Shown piece by piece: positions 53,436 through 61,995 of a stretch of 64,000 bases of DNA; position 1 is the stretch's first letter; the number at the start of each line of letters is the position of its first letter. Made by a program: the position numbers and the translations under genes. Source of the DNA: Terriglobia bacterium. Lineage in GTDB: Bacteria; Acidobacteriota; Terriglobia; Bryobacterales; Bryobacteraceae. The notes below the pieces were generated by a model. The model was not told the DNA's origin. It did no database searches and saw only the letters and a program-made list of their open reading frames with translations. The stretch covers positions 1 to 64,000 of the forward strand of contig JAJPJN010000046.1 in assembly GCA_021324185.1 (NCBI GenBank). The letters run 5' to 3'.

Positions 53436-54380
53436 ATGCCCACGCCGAAATCTCCTAAACCCATTCGCGGCGTATTTGCGGCATTAGCCACCCCGCGCCG
53501 CAGCGAATCCAACGAGATCGATACAGCAGCATTTTTCGATTATCAGGATGCGATTATGCGGGCGGAAGTGGATGGGCTGGTATTGTTCGGCGCCACGGGC
53601 GAATTCGTTCACTTCGACATCTCCGATCGCATGCAGGCTGTTTCGCTTATGACGAAACGCAGCCGAGTACCGGTTCTGGTAAACATTTCGCATTCGACCC
53701 TGGACGGCGCACTGGCGCTGGCGGAAAGCACGATGAATAGCGATATTGCGGGGCTGCTGGTCATGCCGCCTTACTTCTATCGCTATTCAGACGAACAGAT
53801 ACTGGCATTTTTCGAGCAGTTCGCCAGAGCAATCGACGGCAGGACAAGCTTGTTTCTATACAACCTTCCGCTTTTTACCAATCCGATTTCCTATCGCGTC
53901 ATCGAAGCCCTGCTCGGCTCCGGAGCGTATGCGGGCATCAAAGATTCAAGCGGCGACCGCGAGTTGCTCCGGCAGCTACACGCGTTGCATGCAAGAAATC
54001 CCTTTGTGTGGCTGGCGGGAAATGAATGCCTGTATGTCAAAGCGCGCCAGGCCGGGGCGGAGGGCACCATTTCGGGCGTGGCAGGCGCGGTTCCTGAATT
54101 GATTGTGGCCATCGATCGCGCAGTGGCGGCGGGCGCACCGGAACAAACGGCCCGGCTAAACGGCCTTTTGATGGAGTTTTTGGACTGGTTGAATCGATTT
54201 CCGGCGACCGTTGCCATCAAGCAGACAGCGGTGGCCCGCGGCTGGAAACTCAACCATTCCGCCTTTCCGTTTGATACCGGCACGGCTCGCGATGTGGAAG
54301 CATTTCGCCGCTGGCTTAACGAATGGCTGCCGCGAGTACTGGCGGAGTGCGAGCGAATAGGAGCAGCACGGGTGCAATAG
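53436..54380 (+). CDS. DapA-family (dihydrodipicolinate synthase-like) aldolase
   Basis: A 314-residue TIM-barrel class I aldolase. Motifs: GLVLFGATGEFVHFD, the family Tyr in LFLYNLPLF, and the Schiff-base lysine in YAGIKDSSGD near residue 170. GVAGAVPELIVAI is also typical. The family includes DapA, N-acetylneuraminate lyase and 2-keto-3-deoxygluconate aldolase; the substrate cannot be told here. It might serve sugar-acid catabolism, but it is separated from the uronate locus by several genes. ATG 53436 has no strong Shine-Dalgarno sequence. Confidence 0.9.
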   Translation: MPTPKSPKPIRGVFAALATPRRSESNEIDTAAFFDYQDAIMRAEVDGLVLFGATGEFVHFDISDRMQAVSLMTKRSRVPVLVNISHSTLDGALALAESTMNSDIAGLLVMPPYFYRYSDEQILAFFEQFARAIDGRTSLFLYNLPLFTNPISYRVIEALLGSGAYAGIKDSSGDRELLRQLHALHARNPFVWLAGNECLYVKARQAGAEGTISGVAGAVPELIVAIDRAVAAGAPEQTARLNGLLMEFLDWLNRFPATVAIKQTAVARGWKLNHSAFPFDTGTARDVEAFRRWLNEWLPRVLAECERIGAARVQ

Positions 54381-54407
54381 CTGGCTTTCGAGAAGAGCGG
54401 CGGCCGG

Positions 54408-54971
54408 CTATTTGCCGAGCAGCCCCACATAGACGTCCACTTTTGATTTCGCGGGATCTTCCGCTAATCCATAGTGGACTTCGAAATCTGTGTTGTACGC
54501 TCGCTGCAAGCCGCCCGGTTTTTCAAGCGACCAGATGTGCTTCCACAGATCGACAACCATCTGTGGCGGCGGGCCGCCCTGCTCCGTGAACATGGCGTAT
54601 TGTCCCGAGGCAACTTTGTGCGATACAAACTGAGCGGGCAGATTCTTGGTGGAGGAGACCTTAGCGCCGAGAATGTAGGTGTACATTCCGTCCTTGCCAT
54701 TTTCATAATCGGTGTACATAGCGTAGACGCGATCGTCCACGCGATTCGGTATGTCGGCCAGCAGGTTCTGGTTGCTGAATCGTTGCCACATGCCGGGGAT
54801 GCGCGCATCGGATGTACTCTCAATGGCATTGCTGGTTCGAGTGGAAATGCCCGCGATCGTGAAGGAGTCGACGTGAAGTTTCACCAGATTCATTTCCTGG
54901 GCAAGCAGATAGCCGGCCATCAGCAGCGCGCTGACGGCCGCGAAGAGGGGAAGCCGGCGGTTCAGCATCAT
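54408..54971 (-). CDS. Exported effector-binding (GyrI/Cass2-like) domain protein
   Basis: A 187-residue protein with a signal peptide (LPLFAAVSALLMAGYLLAQ). The mature part is a GyrI-like effector-binding domain of the integron-associated type: VDSFTIAGISTRTSNAIEST, IPGMWQRFSNQNLLADIPNR, VYAMYTDYENGKDGMYTYIL, LPAQFVSHKVASGQYAMFT. These domains usually sit in the cytoplasm, alone or attached to AraC/MerR regulators, and bind small molecules. An exported version is unusual. It is four bases from the downstream end of the SDR gene, on the same strand. Confidence 0.8.
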   Translation of the reverse strand: MMLNRRLPLFAAVSALLMAGYLLAQEMNLVKLHVDSFTIAGISTRTSNAIESTSDARIPGMWQRFSNQNLLADIPNRVDDRVYAMYTDYENGKDGMYTYILGAKVSSTKNLPAQFVSHKVASGQYAMFTEQGGPPPQMVVDLWKHIWSLEKPGGLQRAYNTDFEVHYGLAEDPAKSKVDVYVGLLGK

Positions 54972-54975
54972 ACTT

Positions 54976-55818
54976 TCATTTTGCCCCTGAAATTTGCTTG
55001 TCCGGCGGCCTTTCAGCCTTCAACGCGTGCTGCCGCCTTCGGCTAACCGCGCCTTCGACGGACAGACGAAGCGCCGCCGGCATCTTGCTGAACAATGCCG
55101 CAATGATTCGATAGCGCCAGCCGGGAATCACGAATAGCTTGCGGCGATGCAGACCCGCTATCGACGCATCGACAACTTCCTCCGCCGTCATCCAGAAGCC
55201 CGATCCGGCCAGACGGTGCCGGCTCACGGGCAGGTTGTCGTGGAATTCCGAATAGGTGAAACCGGGACAGAGCGCCTGTACGGTCACGTTTGAGCCTGCT
55301 GCTTGCAGATCCAGATACAGACCTTCCGTAAACGAGGTCATCCAATTTTTGGTGGCGGAATAGCTGGCATTGCCGGCGTTCCGCACAAAGGCAGCGATAG
55401 ATGCCACATTAATAATGCCACCGGTATTGCGGTGCACCAGATTGCGCAAAGCCGCGTGCGTCAGCCGGACAGTAGCCAGGACGTGCAGCCGGTGCATATT
55501 TTCGTGCACCTGAAGCGGCAACTCCCAGAATGGTCCAGGAGTTCCGAATCCCGCGTTGTTGATCAAGAGAACAAGATCCGGGGCATCCGCGATTCGCTTT
55601 ACTGCGCGATCGACGTCTTCTTCCTGCGTGAGATCGGCCACCAAAACCTCGCTCGCGGCGCCGTATTTTTCGTTCAGTTCAGCGGCGAGCTGTTCAAGTC
55701 TCTCCTTGCGCCGCGCAATCAGCAGCAGATTGTAGTGAGGCGCGAGCTTGCGCGCGAATGCTGCACCGATACCGCTGGAGGCGCCGGTAATTGCAACTAG
55801 TGTTCGGGGCTGTGCCAC
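54976..55818 (-). CDS. Short-chain dehydrogenase/reductase
   Basis: A 280-residue classical SDR. NAD(P) motif TGASSGIGAAFA with ARRKE after strand 2 (suggesting NADPH), NNAGFGTPGPF, IINVASIAAF, and catalytic YSATK. LCPGFTYSEFH follows the active site. The C-terminal 60 residues (RYRIIAALFSKMPAALRLSVEG) are typical of the SDR group with a membrane-associated tail (DltE-like). Substrate unknown. It is just upstream of the exported effector-binding protein gene. Confidence 0.9.
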   Translation of the reverse strand: MAQPRTLVAITGASSGIGAAFARKLAPHYNLLLIARRKERLEQLAAELNEKYGAASEVLVADLTQEEDVDRAVKRIADAPDLVLLINNAGFGTPGPFWELPLQVHENMHRLHVLATVRLTHAALRNLVHRNTGGIINVASIAAFVRNAGNASYSATKNWMTSFTEGLYLDLQAAGSNVTVQALCPGFTYSEFHDNLPVSRHRLAGSGFWMTAEEVVDASIAGLHRRKLFVIPGWRYRIIAALFSKMPAALRLSVEGAVSRRRQHALKAERPPDKQISGAK

Positions 55819-55862
55819 AATTGCATTCTTGCAATTGAAGGCAGCGGGAAAGGTGTAAATCC

Positions 55863-56231
55863 TTAACGGTCCGGAGCAGCAGTGCCAGCCGTGCTTGCCG
55901 GCTCAGCCGCGTTTGGCCTTGGCAGCCGGATGCGCCGGAGTTCCCCGTATAACCCATTTGCGGGGTCCAGGAATACGCGTTGGGCGGAGCCATCATTTGC
56001 TACTGCGCAAGTGCGAATCGGTTCCAAGCTGCCCAGGCTCGGGCAGATCTGGTAGACGCGGCCTTTTGGGAGCTTGCCGCTGAGAACCTCCCGGTAGAGT
56101 TTTTTTTCGGCCGCATCTGCCGAGTCTTCGTAGAAAGACAGAGGCATGCTCAGAGGCCGAACTACGGTTCCCGGTGCCGTGGCGCCGTTATCTTCCTGAT
56201 CGGCGAACACACGAACGATGTAACGGCCCAT
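55863..56231 (-). CDS. Unknown small protein divergent from the uronate isomerase gene
   Basis: A 122-residue protein with no signal peptide or membrane helix. It begins MGRYIVRVFADQEDNG and has VVRPLSMPLSFYEDSADAAE, GKLPKGRVYQICPSLGSL and FLDPANGLYGELRRIRLPRP. I recognise no family. The length and clean start (ATG 56231) favour a real gene. It starts 168 bases from uxaC on the opposite strand. Confidence 0.6.
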   Translation of the reverse strand: MGRYIVRVFADQEDNGATAPGTVVRPLSMPLSFYEDSADAAEKKLYREVLSGKLPKGRVYQICPSLGSLEPIRTCAVANDGSAQRVFLDPANGLYGELRRIRLPRPNAAEPASTAGTAAPDR

Positions 56232-56357
56232 AATCGGACTTCCGGCAAGAGTGTCTATTCAATATATCGGCGAACTACATTCGGGCTAGAGTGTTTCGGT
56301 GACTTTCACGGCCAGCTCCGTCTAGTCTGTTTCAAGAAACCGTTTAGTTTTTCTGAA

Positions 56358-56386
56358 TTGACACGCCCGGACCTCATCACTAACTT
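56358..56386 (+). promoter_or_regulatory. Sigma-70-like promoter for uxaC and the hexuronate transporter
   Basis: TTGACA (56358-56363, exact -35 consensus), 17 bases, TAACTT (56381-56386, three of six matches including the first T, A and last T). It lies 13 bases before ATG 56400, so the leader would be very short. Confidence 0.5.
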
Positions 56387-56399
56387 GAGGTTAGGTCTT

Positions 56400-57716
56400 A
56401 TGGCTACGATTACTGAGGCGCCCGCGCCGGAATTAGGATCCGCTGTCCCCGTGGCGGCAGAACAGCTTGATCGCATCGTTCGCGATGAGCTGCAAGACAC
56501 GCCCATTATCGACATGCACACCCATCTCTTCATGCCTTCCCTCGGGAAGCTGGGGCTGTGGGGCATTGACGAATTGTTGACGTATCATTACCTCGAAGCC
56601 GAACTATTCCGCTTCTCTTCGGTGAAACCGGCCGAATATTGGACGCTGAACAAACAGCAACAGGCCGATCTCATCTGGCGAACGCTGTTTGTGGAAAATA
56701 CGCCTGTTTCCGAAGCTGCGCGCGGGGTGATTGCGGTGCTTTCCGCGTTGGGGCTCGAGACCGCCAGAACAGATTTGAGCCAAGCCCGCGAATATTTCCG
56801 CAACCAGAAGCTCGAGCCGCACATCCGGCACGTTTTCGAGCTGGCCGGTATCAGCGAAGTGGTCATGACGAACGATCCACTGGATCCGGAGGAGGCGCCG
56901 CTGTGGATGAAAGGAGCTGCGCCCGACCGCCAATTCCATCCCGTTCTGCGGCTGGATCGCATTTTGAACAAGTGGCCGCAGCATTGGCAGATTCTGGCGG
57001 GCCAGGGCTACCGAGTGGAGGAGAATCTGGGAGGCAACAGCGTAGCCGAAGTGCGCCGCTTTCTTGCCGACTGGTATGGCCGCATGAAGCCGGTCTACAT
57101 GGCCTGTTCCTTGCCGGATACCTTCGAATATCCGGAGGACAGTCTGCGGGGCCGCCTGCTGAAAGAGGCGGTTATTCCCTCTTGTGGCGAGTTCAACATT
57201 CCGTTGTCGCTGATGATCGGGGTGCGCTACCAGGTGAACCCGGCGATACGGCTTGCCGGCGATGCGGTCGGCAAGGCCAATCTTCGCGCAGTGGAACACA
57301 TTTGCGTTGAGTTTCCGGAGAACCGCTTTTTGATCAGCGTACTGAGCCGCGAAAACCAGCATGAGCTCTGCGTTTATTCGCGGAAATTCGGCAACCTGCT
57401 GCCGTTCGGTTGTTGGTGGTTTCTCAACCAGCCGTCCATAGTAGAGGAGATGACCCGCGAACGCATCGAGATGATCGGGTTCAGCTTCATTCCACAGCAT
57501 TCGGATGCGCGCGTGCTCGAGCAGGTGATTTATAAATGGAGAAATACGCGCCGCACCATGGCTCCGATCCTGACGAACGCCTACCGGCTTCTGGCTGAGG
57601 ACGGGCGCACGGTGAGCAGAGATGAGATCCGGCGCGGGATTCACCGGCTCTTCCGAACAAACTTCGAGCGCTTCGTCAACCTCCGAGGCGGGCATGAGCG
57701 CCACAGCGCCGTTTAA
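56400..57716 (+). CDS. uxaC: UxaC-type uronate isomerase (amidohydrolase fold)
   Basis: A 438-residue protein from ATG 56400, with GAGG and AGG upstream. It matches the glucuronate/galacturonate isomerase group: IIDMHTHLFMPSLGKLGLWG with the His-x-His metal pair, DELLTYHYLEAELFR, LRLDRILNKW, LPDTFEYPEDS, and CGEFNIPLSLMIGVRYQVNPA. It would convert galacturonate to tagaturonate (or glucuronate to fructuronate) in the cytoplasm. This divergent subgroup is shorter than E. coli UxaC (470). The end overlaps the MFS transporter by 23 bases, and a UxaE gene lies nearby, supporting galacturonate use. Confidence 0.88.
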   Translation: MATITEAPAPELGSAVPVAAEQLDRIVRDELQDTPIIDMHTHLFMPSLGKLGLWGIDELLTYHYLEAELFRFSSVKPAEYWTLNKQQQADLIWRTLFVENTPVSEAARGVIAVLSALGLETARTDLSQAREYFRNQKLEPHIRHVFELAGISEVVMTNDPLDPEEAPLWMKGAAPDRQFHPVLRLDRILNKWPQHWQILAGQGYRVEENLGGNSVAEVRRFLADWYGRMKPVYMACSLPDTFEYPEDSLRGRLLKEAVIPSCGEFNIPLSLMIGVRYQVNPAIRLAGDAVGKANLRAVEHICVEFPENRFLISVLSRENQHELCVYSRKFGNLLPFGCWWFLNQPSIVEEMTRERIEMIGFSFIPQHSDARVLEQVIYKWRNTRRTMAPILTNAYRLLAEDGRTVSRDEIRRGIHRLFRTNFERFVNLRGGHERHSAV

Positions 57717-59013
57717 ATATCAAGTTACGCAGCCGCCCCACACCATACGCAACTTCCGCTGGGTGATCTGCGGATTATTGCTCTACGCCACCACGGTCAA
57801 CTACATGGACCGCGCGGTTCTGGGTATTTTGGAACCCACGATTGCCGCCGATCTCCATTGGAGCGATACCGAATACGGCGTCATCAGCATGGTTTTCCAA
57901 ATTGGCTACGCGATTATGATGCCGCTGGCCGGGCGAGTCATTGATTCGATCGGGCTGCGCATCGGCTATGCTTTGGCCACGCTGTTGTGGAGCATCTCGT
58001 CGCTGGCTCACTCGCTGGCCGGTTCCGGTTTTCAGTTTGGAATCGCCAGGCTCGGATTAGGCTTAGGTGAAGCAGCCAATTTCCCGGCGTGCATTAAAGC
58101 GGTCGCAGATTGGTTTCCCAAGCGCGAGAGGGCATTCGCGACCGGTATCTTCAATGGCGGCTCCAATTTAGGCGCGATTCTGGCGCCGTTATTGGTCCCG
58201 GCTGTGTATGCGCATTTCGGCTGGCGCGCGGCATTTCTTTTTACCGGCTCCCTTAGCTTTACTTTCGTCGTACTCTGGCTGATCATCTACCGTGAGCCGG
58301 AAAAGCATCCGCGGCTTTCGGCGCAGGAACTGGCGCTTATCCGGTCCGATCAGGAAGGCACTTCTACCGATACCGTTCCTTATCGTGAGGTGCTGGAACA
58401 TCGCGCAGCCTGGGCATTCCTGATCGGGAAATTTTTGACGGACCCCGTCTGGTGGTTTTATCTTTTTTGGCTGCCCAATTTTCTGCACAACGCCTACCAT
58501 GTCGAGCTGGCGCACATCGGCGCGCCGTTGATTACCGTCTATGCTGCATCAGCGGTAGGCTCGATTGGAGGCGGCTGGCTTTCGTCGTTCCTGATTGAGC
58601 ATGGTTCGCCCGTGCAAAAAGCTCGTAAGGTGGCGATGTTGGTCTGCGCGCTGGCGGTGACGGCAGTTATTTTTGTGCCGGAGGTATCATCCAGCCTTTG
58701 GTGGACAGTTGCTCTGATCGGCATTGCTGCGGCTGCGCATCAAGGCTGGTCCGCAAATCTTTTTACCGTAGCGTCCGATAATTTCCCGCGAGCCGCGGTC
58801 GGTTCCGTTGTCGGCTTGGGGGGATTGGGCGGCGCAGTTGGCGGCGCGCTGGTACAGCTATCGGTTGGCAAATGGCTCGACTACTCACACGGTGCTTATG
58901 GCCCCATCTTTATCATCTGCGGGTGCATCTACCTGGTCGCGCTGCTGATCATTCATCTATTGCTGCCAAAGCGGCGGGAAACAGCAACACCGAGCGGATT
59001 CTCTCCGGCCTGA
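57694..59013 (+). CDS. exuT: MFS hexuronate transporter (ExuT-like)
   Basis: A 439-residue major facilitator with about 12 membrane helices. The family pattern YMDRAVLGILEPTIAADLHW, GRVIDSIGLRIGYALATLLW, and RLGLGLGEAANFPACIKAVADWFPKRERAFATGIFNGGSNLGA in pieces match the ACS group that includes ExuT and other sugar-acid importers. It should carry galacturonate or glucuronate in symport with protons. ATG 57694 lies within the end of uxaC (23-base overlap, CGAGGCG upstream). Its stop abuts the stop of the convergent LysR gene. Confidence 0.9.
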   Translation: MSATAPFKYQVTQPPHTIRNFRWVICGLLLYATTVNYMDRAVLGILEPTIAADLHWSDTEYGVISMVFQIGYAIMMPLAGRVIDSIGLRIGYALATLLWSISSLAHSLAGSGFQFGIARLGLGLGEAANFPACIKAVADWFPKRERAFATGIFNGGSNLGAILAPLLVPAVYAHFGWRAAFLFTGSLSFTFVVLWLIIYREPEKHPRLSAQELALIRSDQEGTSTDTVPYREVLEHRAAWAFLIGKFLTDPVWWFYLFWLPNFLHNAYHVELAHIGAPLITVYAASAVGSIGGGWLSSFLIEHGSPVQKARKVAMLVCALAVTAVIFVPEVSSSLWWTVALIGIAAAAHQGWSANLFTVASDNFPRAAVGSVVGLGGLGGAVGGALVQLSVGKWLDYSHGAYGPIFIICGCIYLVALLIIHLLLPKRRETATPSGFSPA

Positions 59014-59916
59014 TTACTCGTTTTGCAAATTGCCACTCAGGGCCGCGCGCAGAAACTCAGCGATGGATACCGTAAGAGCGCGTGGATACTCGGACTTCAT
59101 CATGGCCAGCGCCTGCCGGCGGATGATCTTACGATCGCGAACACGGAAGGTGTGAAAGAACCTGGGAGTGCTGTGCAGCGCCGATTCGGGCAGGATGCCG
59201 TAACCAAAGCCGCTTTCTACCAGTTTTTTCATCACCTCGGTGTCGTCAGCTTCCATCGCCACCTGCGGAACAACGTTGATATCGCGGAAAAATGTTTCGA
59301 TGATGGCGCGCATGTTGCTCCGGTGCGGGTACAGCAGGAATTTCGCGGAAGCTAACTCGTCCGGCGAAATGTTGCGAACCCTCGCGCTTCGCACCGGTGT
59401 ACTCGATGGCCGCAGAATCAGCAACTCTTCGTCAAATAGCGGGATGATGGTGAGGTTCGTCTCATCATACGGGAGAGAGATGATGGCCAGATCGAAGCGC
59501 CGTTCGAAGAGCCCTGCAACCATTTCCTCCGTAGCCGAAACAGTCACCTGGATCTGCGTCTGCGGGTAACGCTGGCGAAGCATGCGCAAGGGCTTGGGTA
59601 ACCGGTGAATCAGCGTGCTTGCGCCGGTCGCGAGATGCAACGGGCGCGTGTCGATGGCCGGGTCATTCGAAAATTCGTGCTCGATCCTGCGCACATGACG
59701 CACGACACTCTTCGCCAGATCCGCCAGGCGCACAGCGGCAGGCGTGGGCACGAAGCGTTTGCCCGTTCGAACGAACAGCTCAGTCTGAAGTTCCGTTGCC
59801 AGGCTGTGTAGTTGCAAGCTGACGGCGCCAGGCGACAGGTAGACACGTTCGGCGGCTCTGGTGACGCTGCCGTATTCCATGACCGCCAGAAACAGCTCTA
59901 GCTGCCGAACGTCCAT
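59014..59916 (-). CDS. LysR-family transcriptional regulator
   Basis: About 300 residues from ATG 59916. The N-terminal winged helix (MDVRQLELFLAVMEYGSVTRAAERVYLSPGAVSLQLHSLATEL in parts) is classical. The effector-binding domain follows (LHLATGASTLIHRLPKPL, RRFDLAIISLPYD, KLVESGFGYGILPESAL). A longer frame to 60000 would run into the SDR gene. It is the last gene of the polygalacturonase-uxaE-SDR run (35-base gap), so it probably controls the locus with an uronate-related ligand (inference). Confidence 0.93.
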   Translation of the reverse strand: MDVRQLELFLAVMEYGSVTRAAERVYLSPGAVSLQLHSLATELQTELFVRTGKRFVPTPAAVRLADLAKSVVRHVRRIEHEFSNDPAIDTRPLHLATGASTLIHRLPKPLRMLRQRYPQTQIQVTVSATEEMVAGLFERRFDLAIISLPYDETNLTIIPLFDEELLILRPSSTPVRSARVRNISPDELASAKFLLYPHRSNMRAIIETFFRDINVVPQVAMEADDTEVMKKLVESGFGYGILPESALHSTPRFFHTFRVRDRKIIRRQALAMMKSEYPRALTVSIAEFLRAALSGNLQNE

Positions 59917-59951
59917 GTCATTTAAGGTAGTACGACGTTCGGCGGGTTGTT

Positions 59952-60728
59952 TTATTGGTTCACGCCCGACGCAAGAAAGCCGCCATCCACGGCAATGCAT
60001 TGACCGGTGATGAAACTGGCGGCATCGGAAGCAAGAAAAACGGCTGTGCCCACCAGTTCGGGGATTTTGCCAAAGCGCTTCATAGGCGTTCGCAGCAGCA
60101 GCTCGCGGCCGCGTTCGGTGCCGTCCAGGAGTCCGGAATTGAGTTCGGTGCGGAAGACGCCAGGGGCAATGGCGTTCACAATAATGCCCTTAGTGGCCCA
60201 CTCGACAGCCAGGCTTCTAGTAAGGCCCAGCACGCCGGCCTTCGAAGCCGCGTAAGCCGCCACTTCGAAAAAGCTGACGAACGAATTCAAGGACGCAATA
60301 TTTATAACGCGGGCACGGCCGCTTTCAAGAAGCGGCTGATAAAAGCTTTGGCAGGCCCGCAGAGTGCCGGTGAGGTTCACATCGATCAGCGCGTTCCATT
60401 CGGATTCGCTGATGTTGATCGACGGCTTGCGAAAGATCTGCCCGAATGAGTTGACCAGAATGTCGACCCGGCCAAATTCATTCAGAATCGCTTCGCGCAG
60501 CGCATCGATCGATTCGCGGCTGGAGACGTCCACAGTTTTTGACAGGCTCTTACGCCCGGTCTTCTCAATCTCTCGGGCAACCTCCTGCACTTTGTCCTCG
60601 CGGCGTCCGGTGGCGACCACGTCGGCGCCTGCTTCAGCCAGTCCGGTAGCGATCGCCCGGCCGATGCCGGATGTGCCGCCCATCACGACTGCTACCCGGC
60701 CCGAGAGATCGAACAGGTTTTTCGGCAT
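59952..60728 (-). CDS. SDR dehydrogenase in the galacturonate locus (KduD/UxuB-like)
   Basis: A 258-residue classical SDR: GRVAVVMGGTSGIGRAIA, NSFGQIFRKPS (an NSFG in place of NNAG), INIASLNSF, and active-site YAASKAG. The C-terminus IAVDGGFLASGV is typical of the KduD-type gluconate/uronate group. By context it may reduce fructuronate to mannonate, as the SDR-type UxuB of Bacillus does, or act as a 2-keto-3-deoxygluconate 5-dehydrogenase. The start is four bases after the uxaE stop, with GGGAGCG inside that gene as Shine-Dalgarno sequence. Confidence 0.88.
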   Translation of the reverse strand: MPKNLFDLSGRVAVVMGGTSGIGRAIATGLAEAGADVVATGRREDKVQEVAREIEKTGRKSLSKTVDVSSRESIDALREAILNEFGRVDILVNSFGQIFRKPSINISESEWNALIDVNLTGTLRACQSFYQPLLESGRARVINIASLNSFVSFFEVAAYAASKAGVLGLTRSLAVEWATKGIIVNAIAPGVFRTELNSGLLDGTERGRELLLRTPMKRFGKIPELVGTAVFLASDAASFITGQCIAVDGGFLASGVNQ

Positions 60729-60732
60729 GTGA

Positions 60733-61995
60733 TTACGCTCCCAGGAACAAAGGCTTGATATGGCGGTCGAAGAGATTCGTTGTCACATTTTTGCCGACCG
60801 TGTCTTCCATTTGCTTCAGCAGCTTCAGATAGCGGTCGCCCATTTTGGCGGCCACTTTAAAACCAACATGCAAAAGCTGCCGCATGCTGCTGTTGTATTT
60901 CGGCGATTTTGGATCATGCCGCAGCGCAGAGACGAATTGCTCCGAGGACCACTTATTGACCTCAGCAGGCGATGGCAATTTGGCCGGATCGATATCGATC
61001 ACGGCTGCATAAGGCCCAGTCAATTCGTCTTGATGCGCATACGCGTCGGCATAGATCTCTTTCGCCAGTTGCAGGCCATCTCCACCGGCTTCAGCGAGGC
61101 CGATGATCTCTTCCAGCCACGTTGTACCTGCTGTTTTCAAATGCACGCCGGCATCGAATTTTTTCATGGCTTCGCGAATCGGCTTGTAAATCGAAAATTT
61201 ATCGCTGCCCGAATGAACGCTGAGCTTCAGATTTTTGGGCAGGCCATACTGCTCGATTGCATAGGCGATCACCGCAACATCGTTTGAGAACTCTTGGGCG
61301 AATTTCTTGAGGTCGCCCGAATAGTCAACGCCTTTATTGAAGCGGCCGGTGAATTTAGGCGCGATGGTCTGAATCGGAATGCCTTCATCGGCGATGGCCG
61401 CCAGAGTGATCAATAACTCCACCGGCGTCTGCGGCGAATCCGTTTCATCCATCGAAACTTCTGCAATGAAATTGCCCCTTCCCTTCATCTGCTCGATGTG
61501 GCGATAAATGCGTCCGGCTTCCTGGATAGCGGCCAGGTACTTATTTGCGACGTCAACGACGAAATTCCGATCCGTCGTGAACGAGCGTTCTACGCCGGGA
61601 ATCCGTAACTCGCCCAGCAACTCAGAATGTTTGTCGACAAAACTCCGGACCGAAGCATCATCTGCCGCCTTGCCGATGAGATCGGCGACGTCAATGGTGA
61701 AGAAATCGCATGGACCAGCAAAACGGTCCACCGTTTTCAGATTGATGTGGTCTGCATCGACATAGTAGGGTTTCTTCCAGCCGAGCGTTCTGACGGCTTC
61801 ATCCGCGGCGGCTCGCGTAGCACTGGGCTCGGAGCCGATAATCGTGTGTTCCCGGTTCGACTTATTCCAAACCGGGATGACCTCGACACCCTGCTCGGCC
61901 GACAGAATGCAGGCACGCAATTGCGCTTTGGCTTGATGAGCGAACCGGTCTCCTACACCGACTGAATACTTGGGCAGTTGTATTTCCTTACTCAT
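60733..61995 (-). CDS. uxaE: Tagaturonate/fructuronate epimerase
   Basis: A 420-residue protein matching the UxaE family (tagaturonate epimerase), first described in Thermotoga. Recognisable segments: YSVGVGDRFAHQAKAQLRA, PYYVDADHINLKTVDRF, FIAEVSMDETDSPQTPVELL, PKFTGRFNKGVDYSGD, and LKLSVHSGSDKFSIYKPIRE. It epimerises tagaturonate to fructuronate, so galacturonate can enter the mannonate branch without UxaB/UxaA. ATG 61995 overlaps the GH28 gene by eight bases; an upstream in-frame codon at 62043 lies inside that gene and is unlikely. Confidence 0.88.
   Translation of the reverse strand: MSKEIQLPKYSVGVGDRFAHQAKAQLRACILSAEQGVEVIPVWNKSNREHTIIGSEPSATRAAADEAVRTLGWKKPYYVDADHINLKTVDRFAGPCDFFTIDVADLIGKAADDASVRSFVDKHSELLGELRIPGVERSFTTDRNFVVDVANKYLAAIQEAGRIYRHIEQMKGRGNFIAEVSMDETDSPQTPVELLITLAAIADEGIPIQTIAPKFTGRFNKGVDYSGDLKKFAQEFSNDVAVIAYAIEQYGLPKNLKLSVHSGSDKFSIYKPIREAMKKFDAGVHLKTAGTTWLEEIIGLAEAGGDGLQLAKEIYADAYAHQDELTGPYAAVIDIDPAKLPSPAEVNKWSSEQFVSALRHDPKSPKYNSSMRQLLHVGFKVAAKMGDRYLKLLKQMEDTVGKNVTTNLFDRHIKPLFLGA

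Noticed and set aside
56604-57704. 366-codon frame opposite uxaC
   Set aside because: The opposite strand encodes conserved isomerase motifs throughout; the frame has no start context or domain.
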